DNA of 64,000 nucleotides. It comes from Halocatena pleomorpha. Lineage in GTDB: Archaea; Halobacteriota; Halobacteria; Halobacteriales; Haloarculaceae. The notes beneath the pieces are model-generated. The model saw nothing but the letters and a program-made list of their open reading frames with translations. It searched no databases and was not told the origin of the DNA. Positions 27,990 through 36,035 of this stretch are shown piece by piece. Within the stretch, counting starts at the first letter, position 1, and the number at the start of each line of letters is the position of its first letter. A program made the translations under genes and the position numbers. The stretch lies in assembly GCF_003862495.1 (NCBI RefSeq), contig NZ_RRCH01000029.1:62001-126000 (forward strand), given 5' to 3'.

Positions 27990-28638
27990 CGACGGTCACC
28001 ACTAACTCTGTTGGGGTCGTCTGCACTCGGGCGTATGTGACTGTCACGGCGTCTGACCGTTCCTCTGTGGCTCGTAGCTGCGTCGGTTCGAGTCCCGTAA
28101 GCGCGATCTCGAACGATCCGGTCAGTCCTGACGGATCGTGTAGAACCACACGGTCGTTCGCATGGATCGTCGTTACCGATGCACGAGCTGGAACTGTGAT
28201 CGTTGTTCGTTGTATCCCGGCGGGGATCACCGGGTTCTCACTGATCGGCGTCGTCTGCTGCTGGTGACGTTCCTGAAGAACGATCCGCCGAACCGTGGTT
28301 CCCCCTGTCGGGGTGCCTCGTTCGATGATCGTTTCATTACCTGCCCGTACGTGAAGTTCTGCCTTGTTTGTGAATGGGTACGTGTTGGTGAACTGCTGTC
28401 CACTCCAGGTTCGTAATTTTGTTTCGTTCATAACGCTTGCACGCGTCGTATACGGTGATCTTTCGCTTACCAACCGATCAGCAAGCGACGTGGCGATGCG
28501 TCGCTCGTGTGGGTCTCGGTCGGCGCTTCGGTACGCCCCGTCGACGACCGTAAGCGCCAGTCCGAGGATAGCCGTGAGCACGACTAACGAGACGACCAGC
28601 GCGAGAAGACTCGCTTGACCCCTTGTTTTCGTCTTCAT
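27982..28638 (-). CDS. Prepilin-like protein 3 of the PilB/PilC operon
   Basis: The protein has 218 residues. The N-terminus is KTRGQASLLALVVSLVVLTAIL, a class III signal with RG before the hydrophobic segment. A globular domain with many Thr/Ser and sequons follows. It resembles the DUF7263-like family (memory). It is separated from the upstream pilin gene by 16 bases and overlaps the next by 8. Confidence 0.75.
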   Translation of the reverse strand: MKTKTRGQASLLALVVSLVVLTAILGLALTVVDGAYRSADRDPHERRIATSLADRLVSERSPYTTRASVMNETKLRTWSGQQFTNTYPFTNKAELHVRAGNETIIERGTPTGGTTVRRIVLQERHQQQTTPISENPVIPAGIQRTTITVPARASVTTIHANDRVVLHDPSGLTGSFEIALTGLEPTQLRATEERSDAVTVTYARVQTTPTELVVTVDV

Positions 28639-28654
28639 CTCTTCTCACCGATCA

Positions 28655-29113
28655 CTAGTCATCGTTTGCCTCGCTGCTCGCAGCTATCGTGATCCGGTAT
28701 CCCGTTTCATTGCCGACGGCCCGAACGGACAGTGGTGTATGGCTTCGCCACTGTCCCTCGATCGAATGGACGGACGAAGGTACTGCAAGCCGGGCACGCC
28801 CACCGATTTCCGGATGAGGGTGTTCGAGTATCAGTGTCCGGTTGGCTGTCCGGAGTGAGTATGCCTGGTTATTGATCGTTTCCGGGAGAGCGATGCTACT
28901 CCGAGCGTCGAGTCGATACGAAGGAAACACGCTTTGTTGAACGTGTTCTGTCGCAGTTGCGAGCACCCGATCACCCATCTCAGCGCCACTCGTCGCCTGG
29001 TACTCTGGGATTGCACTGCCGTACAACACTGCTGTCACCAATCCAATGTACAATAGCACGAGACCGATCAGCAACACCTCACTCACGACCGGTGTGAGAC
29101 CGCGGTTGTCCAC
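28655..29113 (-). CDS. Prepilin-like protein 2 of the PilB/PilC operon
   Basis: The protein has 152 residues with a GTG start one base after the upstream stop. The N-terminus DNRGLTPVVSEVLLIGLVLLYIG is the classic archaeal pilin/DUF1628-like leader (RG, then x-TPVVSxV). It is followed by a polar domain with LILEHPHPEIGG and SVHSIEGQW stretches. It resembles DUF7266 by memory. It would be processed by the prepilin peptidase PibD, whose gene is not in the window. Confidence 0.78.
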   Translation of the reverse strand: MDNRGLTPVVSEVLLIGLVLLYIGLVTAVLYGSAIPEYQATSGAEMGDRVLATATEHVQQSVFPSYRLDARSSIALPETINNQAYSLRTANRTLILEHPHPEIGGRARLAVPSSVHSIEGQWRSHTPLSVRAVGNETGYRITIAASSEANDD

Positions 29114-29114
29114 G

Positions 29115-29828
29115 TCAGATCACCTCCACATTGAGTTCGTGAACGATGAGGTATGTTTGCCGCTCCCCCCTGAACGTCACGATGATACTTTCGACACCAT
29201 CACCGTCGAGATCCTGCCGCTCAACGGCTGCCCCTCGTTCGGAGAAATACCAGGACAACGGTCCCGGCGTCGTCGTTTCGATCGAAACGGCGTCTGTCGC
29301 GTTTCCGATCACCGATCGTTCGTGAGTCACGTTCTGTTCGATCGTGACCGTCGTACCACTGCCTGAAACGGTGTCGGGGGTGCCGATGACGGGCGCACCA
29401 ACGATGAGCGTCGATCCATTAGGGGGTGCGGTTATCATCGGCTTCGCGTGAAGCCACGCCTCGCCAGCCGATCCGCGCATGATCGCCCCGGCTGCGAACG
29501 TTACCCGCTGATCGCCGCTGGTGAACACGAGCGCGTCCGTGTCGATCGATCGAACTACCGTCGTGCCGTCGATAAGTCGGAGCTGACGATCAACGGGACG
29601 AAGGGTTCCATCAGCAAACGGCAGTCGATCCCGGCGGACACCCGACGTTCCTTTGGGATCGAACGCCGCCTCCATTCCGTCAGCGACACGGATCGCGTCT
29701 GCGCTAGCCACTTGCTGATCGATAAGTACGCCGACGCTCGCCGTGATCGCTGCGATCGAAATGACGGTTACACCCACTAACAACGCGATCCCGACAACGT
29801 GCGACTGTCCGCGATCCGAACCACTCAT
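29115..29828 (-). CDS. Prepilin-like protein 1 of the PilB/PilC operon (DUF7289-like)
   Basis: The protein has 237 residues. The N-terminus SDRGQSHVVGIALLVGVTVISIAAI is a class III pilin leader. The domain that follows is beta-rich, with ALVFTSGDQRVTFAAGAI and many Thr, and carries the YFSERGAAVERQDLDGDGVESI region, which contains a DxDGDGV acidic loop that could bind Ca2+. It resembles DUF7289 from memory. It overlaps PilC by 4 bases (ATGA). Confidence 0.78.
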   Translation of the reverse strand: MSGSDRGQSHVVGIALLVGVTVISIAAITASVGVLIDQQVASADAIRVADGMEAAFDPKGTSGVRRDRLPFADGTLRPVDRQLRLIDGTTVVRSIDTDALVFTSGDQRVTFAAGAIMRGSAGEAWLHAKPMITAPPNGSTLIVGAPVIGTPDTVSGSGTTVTIEQNVTHERSVIGNATDAVSIETTTPGPLSWYFSERGAAVERQDLDGDGVESIIVTFRGERQTYLIVHELNVEVI

Positions 29829-31657
29829 GCCATTCCCACCCCGCTGAAGATTGCATAGGTTACACCCACCAACACCGAGGAGTGTAACACGGCCTCGTAC
29901 AATCCACCACGGGCGCTACCGGCGAACCACCCACACGCCAGCATCGTCGATTGGGTGACGACGTAACACTGGAACCGATCGCGTTCCGGTTGTACTGCGC
30001 CGGAAACGATCCCGATACCCTCTGTCGAACCGGAAACCGACGCGAGCTGCGCGAAACTATCGAGTACGTAGTTGTTCACCGCGATCATGATGGCGACGAT
30101 GAGTAGTGCAGTCGTCCATCCAACGACGACGTAGACGGCCATCGTGCTCCGAAGTGCGCGTTTTTCGTGGTAGAGCCGACCGATCTCCGTCTGAAGAGTT
30201 TCGAACACCGCATCGGCGTCGCCCCCAGCGTCGAGCGCGCCGGCCACGAGTCCAACCGTTTGGGCCGCCAGCGGCGTTCCGACCTGCTCAACGAAACGAT
30301 TCAACGCCGCCGTGTGAACCGAGGGTTCACTGTCTGCGGTCGTTACTAAACCGAGTCTAAACGCGAGCGCGTTAACGTCCGACGTGAGCGCCCCCAGATC
30401 GACATCGTTGGCAACACGCTCAACGGCGACACCGAAGGGATGTCCGAGTCGGACGTGCCCTGCGACAGCGTGAACGAAATCACGGAGCTCGTGGTCCTTG
30501 GCGTCGTCGTATCGTCGTCGACGCGCTGCTACACCGCCGATAATGATCCCTCCCGTGACGTATCCGAACAGGACGGCGTTCAGTGGGTGGATATCGCTGC
30601 GGATGATCCCCGCTCCACTGACGACGATCGCTAGAAGAACTGCGACCACGCTCGCGCTCGCCGGGTTTGATGTCACGCTCGCCAACACAGCCACCACACC
30701 GTTGGGCCGGTCGTATTCCGGAGGGGTCGCACCCGGAGGACGGATCGTTCCGATGAGCCACGCCGCACCGATCCCGATCCACAGCACGAACACTGCGCTT
30801 CCGTACACCAACACGGATCGAACTGAGATTCCGCCGAATGGGGTGTACAGTTGCTGAGACAGTCGGGGAGAGAGCACCGACAGCACCGAGAGAACGATGA
30901 CCAACAACGCCGGCAGCACCAACAATACGACGAACAGCTCTGCAATGAGTTCGAGAAAATCACGCGACTGTTGTCGCGCACGAGCTTGCCTGTGGGATAA
31001 CGTTCGGGACTCCATCTGGAGGTATCGAGAAAGGGCGTCGCTACCCTGCCGGGCGTGTTCACTGAACTTCAATAGGAAGGGTGCGAGCAGATCCTCCGAA
31101 GGGGTATCACGAGCAACGGTTTGTAACCCACGCTCGAAACTCCCCGTGAGCGTAGCGTGGTTGAGCACCCGACGGAATGCGACGCCCGTTTCCCCGTAGC
31201 TTTCTTGCGCTGCTACTCTCTGGAACATCCTCCGTTGATCGTCGCTCCCTTCGGCCAACGCACGAAGATACCGTACTGCACCGGGAAGTGTCTGCTCGAT
31301 CCGTTCGCGCCGACGAGCACGGATCCATTTCAAATAATACCGACTGCCCCATACAACGGTTCGTTTGCTCACTAATCCCACCATCCCAGTCGTGGCACCA
31401 CCGAGCAACCAGAGCGATGTCGATCCGATCAACGCGTCGGGTGCGACTGCTACGAGGATGGCCGAGCAGAGCGAAACACAACCGAACACGAGCCATGAAA
31501 CCCCGTAGACACGCGCCATGTATCGATCGAACGCCACACCGACTGCTGCGCCGCGGTAGTACAGGCGGTCCTGATCGTGACGCGAGCGATCGGCGTTCCG
31601 AGCGAACAACGCGTACAGCCCACGGTCGAGAAGAGTAGCAACCCCTAGCATCGTCAC
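29825..31657 (-). CDS. pilC: Type II/IV secretion system F family membrane protein (PilC)
   Basis: The protein has 610 residues with a GTG start overlapping the PilB stop as GTGA. It has two T2SSF domains, each with long cytosolic helices (VRYLRALAEGSDDQRRMFQRV...FSEHARQGSDALSRYLQ and DFVHAVAGHVRLGHPFGVAVERV...DAGGDADAVFETLQTEIG) and membrane helices between. PilC is the platform on which PilB pushes pilin subunits. The operon order PilB-PilC-pilins supports an archaeal adhesion/surface pilus. Confidence 0.9.
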   Translation of the reverse strand: MTMLGVATLLDRGLYALFARNADRSRHDQDRLYYRGAAVGVAFDRYMARVYGVSWLVFGCVSLCSAILVAVAPDALIGSTSLWLLGGATTGMVGLVSKRTVVWGSRYYLKWIRARRRERIEQTLPGAVRYLRALAEGSDDQRRMFQRVAAQESYGETGVAFRRVLNHATLTGSFERGLQTVARDTPSEDLLAPFLLKFSEHARQGSDALSRYLQMESRTLSHRQARARQQSRDFLELIAELFVVLLVLPALLVIVLSVLSVLSPRLSQQLYTPFGGISVRSVLVYGSAVFVLWIGIGAAWLIGTIRPPGATPPEYDRPNGVVAVLASVTSNPASASVVAVLLAIVVSGAGIIRSDIHPLNAVLFGYVTGGIIIGGVAARRRRYDDAKDHELRDFVHAVAGHVRLGHPFGVAVERVANDVDLGALTSDVNALAFRLGLVTTADSEPSVHTAALNRFVEQVGTPLAAQTVGLVAGALDAGGDADAVFETLQTEIGRLYHEKRALRSTMAVYVVVGWTTALLIVAIMIAVNNYVLDSFAQLASVSGSTEGIGIVSGAVQPERDRFQCYVVTQSTMLACGWFAGSARGGLYEAVLHSSVLVGVTYAIFSGVGMA

Positions 31658-33867
31658 GTTCCACCGGATTGGCGCGCATCGTAGCGGGCAAGCCGCTCAA
31701 ACAGCACATCCATCTCGGTGATGTCTTCCTCGACGAGGGCTTTCACGAAGCGGTGCTTTCGACGGAACGACGCCTCGATCTCTGTGATCGGTATATCTGT
31801 TCGACTGGCAAGCCGTTCGAACAGCGTCGGATGTGCGGTCGTATCTGATCCCGACGGCGGGTCGAACGTAGTGGCGAATCCGCCCTCTGCGGTCCGCCGT
31901 AGCACCGTGTTGTACGCAACTGTCACACCGTCGCGGTCGATTGTCGTTGCGTCTCCCGATCTCTCAGCAGTGCCCGAAAGCAACTCCACTACCGCTCCCA
32001 CGTATCGCTCGCCGTGGATGTGACGCGGAAACACCACCAGATCGATCTCCGGAAGGAGGTGGGGTGGGAGTCCCTGTTCAATGACGCGATTGGTGAGCCG
32101 TTCGATCGTTTCGGCGTGGGTGGTGCCCACGATTCCGTGGCCCGTCGAAATGCTCTCACCGAACGTCGCAAAGCTTTCGGGCGTGTTGATCTCAGCGATG
32201 ATCTCGACATCCGGGTTAAGATAGTTCGATTCAGTCATCAAATCGGCCATCGAAACCCGCTTGTCCGATTGCTGGTGGTCCCGGGTTCGTAACGATACGC
32301 CAGTTTCGTGGGGCACCCGAACCTCACGAGACCCCTCATCAATGCTGATCGGCCGGTCGTCGTGGGGAATGAACGGGATGTGAGCGTTCATTAGCGTCGT
32401 CTTTCCGACGCCAGTAGGGCCGGAAAAAAGTACGACACCGTGGTGTTCGAACACCAGCCACAACAGTGCAACCAAGGCCGTCGGAATCGAACCGTTCTGA
32501 ACGAGTTCCACCGGTGTGAGTGGATCGGAGCGTTGTTTTCTGATCGAAACGTGGGGGCCGCCCTCCGAGATGGTTCCTAACGCGAGCGCACACCGAATCG
32601 TCACGTCCGTGGACGCGCCGACAGGATCAAGGTTTACTTTCGCACTCGGTGTGCTCGCATTGAGTTCGACGCCGTCGGCCGCTGCGAGTTGCGTGACGAC
32701 GTTGCTGAACGTTGATTCGCTCTCAAAGCGGATGTTCGTCGGTATTCGGCCAGCAACACCTCGGGGAACGACCTTGATGCTGTCCCCAACGCGATTGACT
32801 TCGATGTCTTCGAGTCGGTCGTCGTGGATCGGGATCGTCAACCGTTCGTAGCCGATGTAATCCCGGAGCACATAGTACAGGAGATCGTTCAGTCGATCCG
32901 ATTCGGCCAGCTCGCTTCCGGGTGGATTGATCCGACTGTATTCGGACAGCACCGCGTGGAAACGATGGAGAAGCGAATCGAGTCGCCCCTGAGTCGCCTG
33001 TGCTGTGAGACGACGAACAAAGAGCCGTTTCGCTCGCTCGCGCACGAACGTGATCCGGTTGGGGCGTTCGCGTAGCGCCTCGGCTAAACCGGAGCCGGAG
33101 CGATGGGACTCATCAGCGCCGTTTTGAACGAGGAACTCGCTCACGTCTACCTCCCAGAACCGTTCTTTGCACGCCTGTAGAAGTGCTCCATCACCCGGTA
33201 ATAGATCCGGCTCGCATACCGCGTACGCCGTAGTGAACGCGCCTCCGTCGCCGCGTTTTCGGTACACGACGACTGGTATTTCGAACTCTAAGAACGACAC
33301 AGTGTACCTGCAACGACGCTCGCTCAGCAGGCATCGGTAACACGACTGATGTTCGGCGTCGATCGCAACTCCTGTTCGCATCGATGCGTGGTTGCTCGTT
33401 CCGACACGGAGTTCACCATCGCTCGTTGTCCTTTCGGTCAGCCGATCGTCGAGCGCGTACGGTGTTAGATCTCCGAAACATCGAACACGCGTGAGAGCGT
33501 AGTACTCGATCCGCCGACGGCTCGCACACGAGAGCGACTCATCGACTACCCGATCGAACACCTGTTCGTACTTCGGCGGGAGTCCCTGTTGCAATCGATC
33601 GATCGCTCCTGTTCTAGTAGGCGGTGGATTCGGATCCTGGAAAGACGTAGTGAACCGATCGGCAGCCTGCTCCACCCGGTCGGTCAACCGAGGTTCTCGA
33701 ACCTCATACACCGTCGTTTCGTCCGTTCGTCGAATGGTTACCACGACCCCCGGATGAATCTCGTACTGAGCACACACCCCCGGAGCGTACCACGAACCCG
33801 ATGCGTCCGGTGGAATCGGCGGTGGAACGTATCGGTCGCTGATCTTACTGTCGGCGCCTGCCTGCAT
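31654..33867 (-). CDS. pilB: Type II/IV secretion system ATPase (PilB)
   Basis: The 737-residue ATPase has an unfamiliar N-terminal domain (1-270), then the usual assembly-ATPase core. Walker A is GPTGVGKTT (about residue 480). The Walker B/Asp-box region reads PDVEIIAEINTPESF where the family usually has a GE-x-R-D-x-E type motif. The His box is STGHGIVGTTHAE. The changed Walker B (AEIN) lacks the conserved Arg, but the Glu is kept. Haloarchaeal pilus ATPases are of this sort, so it is likely active, but check. TATA is TTTAAA, 28 bases upstream. Confidence 0.9.
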   Translation of the reverse strand: MQAGADSKISDRYVPPPIPPDASGSWYAPGVCAQYEIHPGVVVTIRRTDETTVYEVREPRLTDRVEQAADRFTTSFQDPNPPPTRTGAIDRLQQGLPPKYEQVFDRVVDESLSCASRRRIEYYALTRVRCFGDLTPYALDDRLTERTTSDGELRVGTSNHASMRTGVAIDAEHQSCYRCLLSERRCRYTVSFLEFEIPVVVYRKRGDGGAFTTAYAVCEPDLLPGDGALLQACKERFWEVDVSEFLVQNGADESHRSGSGLAEALRERPNRITFVRERAKRLFVRRLTAQATQGRLDSLLHRFHAVLSEYSRINPPGSELAESDRLNDLLYYVLRDYIGYERLTIPIHDDRLEDIEVNRVGDSIKVVPRGVAGRIPTNIRFESESTFSNVVTQLAAADGVELNASTPSAKVNLDPVGASTDVTIRCALALGTISEGGPHVSIRKQRSDPLTPVELVQNGSIPTALVALLWLVFEHHGVVLFSGPTGVGKTTLMNAHIPFIPHDDRPISIDEGSREVRVPHETGVSLRTRDHQQSDKRVSMADLMTESNYLNPDVEIIAEINTPESFATFGESISTGHGIVGTTHAETIERLTNRVIEQGLPPHLLPEIDLVVFPRHIHGERYVGAVVELLSGTAERSGDATTIDRDGVTVAYNTVLRRTAEGGFATTFDPPSGSDTTAHPTLFERLASRTDIPITEIEASFRRKHRFVKALVEEDITEMDVLFERLARYDARQSGGT

Positions 33868-33892
33868 GGGGCGAGTTGGCCAGATTATCCAA

Positions 33893-33898
33893 TTTAAA
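33893..33898 (-). promoter_or_regulatory. TATA box of the pilB operon
   Basis: TTTAAA is centred about 28 bases before the PilB ATG at 33867. It drives the seven-gene operon ending at 26884. Confidence 0.55.
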
Positions 33899-34010
33899 CG
33901 TTCGTGTATCGATCCCGAGTCAGCCTCGTACGATCGCCCGACGGCAGTCTATTTTGAGGAATCGGTGACAATTCCCTTTTAGGAGGGCTACCCAGAAACA
34001 GTCGGGGATC

Positions 34011-34068
34011 GCCTCAAGCGAACCACCGATAGGAGATGAGGCTGCCGGCGGGACAGTCCTCGTCCCGC
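34011..34068 (+). promoter_or_regulatory. Two hairpins in the TFB leader
   Basis: GCCTCA (34011-34016) pairs with TGAGGC (34037-34042). GCGGGAC (34048-34054) pairs with GTCCCGC (34062-34068) with a 7-base loop. Both lie in the 5' leader that precedes the TFB start at 34093, about 60-130 bases after possible TATA-like sites near 33949. Structured leaders are uncommon in haloarchaea. Confidence 0.45.
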
Positions 34069-34092
34069 TCGTTTCACACTAAGTTGATAACA

Positions 34093-35058
34093 ATGTCACA
34101 CACAACAACCAAAACCCTTCGAAACCGACCGAGCCGCACCGAGCAAGAGGAGACCGACGACGAGCGGGAAGCCGCCTGTCCGGAGTGCGGTGCCGAAGAC
34201 GCGATTCAGGAGCAAGGCGAACGGTGCTGTCGGAACTGCGGGCTTGTCCTCGAAGAGGAACTGATCGACCGCGGGCCGGAATGGCGTGCATTCGACAGCC
34301 AGGAGCGGGATCGCAAGTCCCGCGTTGGTGCGCCGACGACCAACACGATGCACGACAAGGGGCTGACGACAGACATCAGTTGGAAGAATAAAGACGCCTA
34401 CGGTCAGTCTCTTTCTCCAAAAAAACGCTCTCAGATCAACCGGCTGCGAAAGTGGCACGATCGCATTCGCACTGTAGACAACGGCGAGCGTAATCTTCGG
34501 CTTGCGCTTTCGGAGATCGATCGCATGGCGAGCGCGCTCGGTGTTCCGAAATCCGTTCGGGAGGTCGCGTCGGTCATGTATCGGCGTGCACTCGATGAAG
34601 ACCTCATCCGTGGTCGGTCGATCGAGGGTGTCGCCACCTCCGCGCTGTACGCCGCCTGTCGCCAGGAAGGGATCCCCCGGAGCTTGGATGAGGTGACAGA
34701 GGTAGCTCGGATCGACCGCCGCGAGATCGCACGCACGTACCGCTACGTCTCACAAAACCTCGGTTTAGAACTGAAGCCCGCCGACCCGAAGCAGTACGTT
34801 CCCCGATTCTGCTCAGATCTCGATCTTTCGGATGAGGTGCAGACGAAAGCCAACGACATCATCGACGTAACGGCCGAAGCGGGGCTTCTCTCGGGAAAAT
34901 CACCAACAGGGTACGCCGCCGCAGCGATTTATGCCGCTTCGCTGCTCTGTAACGACAAACGAACCCAGCGGGACATCGCTGAGGTGGCCCAAGTGACTGA
35001 AGTCACCATCCGCAACCGCTACCAAGAGCAGATCGAAGAACTGGATATCGTCGCGTAA
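34093..35058 (+). CDS. tfb: Transcription initiation factor IIB (TFB)
   Basis: ATG 34093 gives 321 residues. The N-terminal zinc ribbon has Cys29, Cys32, Cys46 and Cys49, followed by the B-finger/linker (PEWRAFDSQERDRKSRVGAP) and two cyclin-like repeats (about 120-210 and 220-310). TFB bridges TBP at the BRE to RNA polymerase. Haloarchaea usually have several copies with distinct targets; this one's subset is unknown. The upstream leader has two hairpins. Confidence 0.97.
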   Translation: MSHTTTKTLRNRPSRTEQEETDDEREAACPECGAEDAIQEQGERCCRNCGLVLEEELIDRGPEWRAFDSQERDRKSRVGAPTTNTMHDKGLTTDISWKNKDAYGQSLSPKKRSQINRLRKWHDRIRTVDNGERNLRLALSEIDRMASALGVPKSVREVASVMYRRALDEDLIRGRSIEGVATSALYAACRQEGIPRSLDEVTEVARIDRREIARTYRYVSQNLGLELKPADPKQYVPRFCSDLDLSDEVQTKANDIIDVTAEAGLLSGKSPTGYAAAAIYAASLLCNDKRTQRDIAEVAQVTEVTIRNRYQEQIEELDIVA

Positions 35059-35219
35059 GCTGCTACTAGGGAGCGAGCGGGCTATCCCCGTCGGGCATTC
35101 GTGATTGTTGTCATGGTGCAGAAACGAAACAACTGGTCGCACAGAATAAATAGAATGGCACTTTTCGATGTATTTTAATATTCCGAAAGCAATATAATAG
35201 TATCCGAGAATAATCTGGT

Positions 35220-35294
35220 ATGAACTATCTTGCAACAGGATTGGATGTCCGTCGGGCGGGAGTGCGTGATCGGTACGAGGTGAGTCGCCAATGA
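35220..35294 (+). CDS. Possible 24-residue leader peptide overlapping the HEAT-like gene
   Basis: ATG at 35220 opens 24 codons ending in TGA that overlaps the next ATG (ATGA). The peptide contains Arg/Asp-rich residues and no recognisable domain. Its exact coupling to the next gene and its position right after the AT-rich promoter make it a credible translated leader; it could also be chance. Not confirmed. Confidence 0.35.
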   Translation: MNYLATGLDVRRAGVRDRYEVSRQ

Positions 35295-36028
35295 GTGATG
35301 TTGACGAGATCATTGTGGCGATTGAGCACGATCCGGGACGGTTCGATGAGTACTGTGATGAGCTTCGGACGATTCTCGAATCGGGTGAGACCGACGCGCG
35401 CCGCTCGGTCGCGCAACTGCTCGGAGACGTTGCGGAGGTCGATCCCGGGATTGGGACGCGTCACCCCGAACTGCTGGAACTCGCGTTTGAGGACGCGGAT
35501 GTTGTGGTTCAGGGGTTGGCTGTCGATACTGTTGCTATAATCACGAAGGCTGAGCCAGCGGCTAGTACTGATTTTGTCTCTCAGATTGCCACCACGCTTG
35601 CTGAAGAGGAACTGCCATCAACTTCACAAATGTCCGGTATTCGCGCACTTGCAGTTATTGACGAGAAAGCACCTATATCGATCAGCAAAGCTGATGAACC
35701 GCTTGCTACGTTGCTCCACGATGGAGTAACTGATGTTCGTGAAACGGTGGCTGAATATATTGCAGATTCTGTCACAGCTGCTCCTCACGAGTTTCCTGCT
35801 ATGCTTCAAGCATATACCAAGGCGCTTGACGATCAGAGTCCTACTGTTCGGCTGCGTGCTGCCGAAGCGATAGCAGTTGCCACCTATGAGGATGCTGAAG
35901 CGATTTCTGATGTTGATAGAGTATTGAATCGTCTCAAGGAATTGCGCTCGGACAATGTCCTCCCAGCAGAACGTGTCGAGAAGGTCATTGACATGACAAA
36001 AGTCGGTGCAGGCTATGCCGGGGAATAA
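35291..36028 (+). CDS. HEAT-like repeat protein, unknown function
   Basis: The 245-residue protein is all alpha, with repeats of paired helices: ILESGETDARRSVAQLLGDVAEVDP, ELAFEDADVVVQGLAVDTVAIITKAEP, LLHDGVTDVRETVAEYIADSVTAAP and LDDQSPTVRLRAAEAIAVATYEDA. These HEAT-like units form a curved scaffold for protein binding. No catalytic motif is seen. Base composition from about 35500 is less GC-rich than the flanks. It is seven bases before the next gene and probably cotranscribed. I cannot assign a role. Confidence 0.7.
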   Translation: MSDVDEIIVAIEHDPGRFDEYCDELRTILESGETDARRSVAQLLGDVAEVDPGIGTRHPELLELAFEDADVVVQGLAVDTVAIITKAEPAASTDFVSQIATTLAEEELPSTSQMSGIRALAVIDEKAPISISKADEPLATLLHDGVTDVRETVAEYIADSVTAAPHEFPAMLQAYTKALDDQSPTVRLRAAEAIAVATYEDAEAISDVDRVLNRLKELRSDNVLPAERVEKVIDMTKVGAGYAGE

Positions 36029-36035
36029 CTAATTC

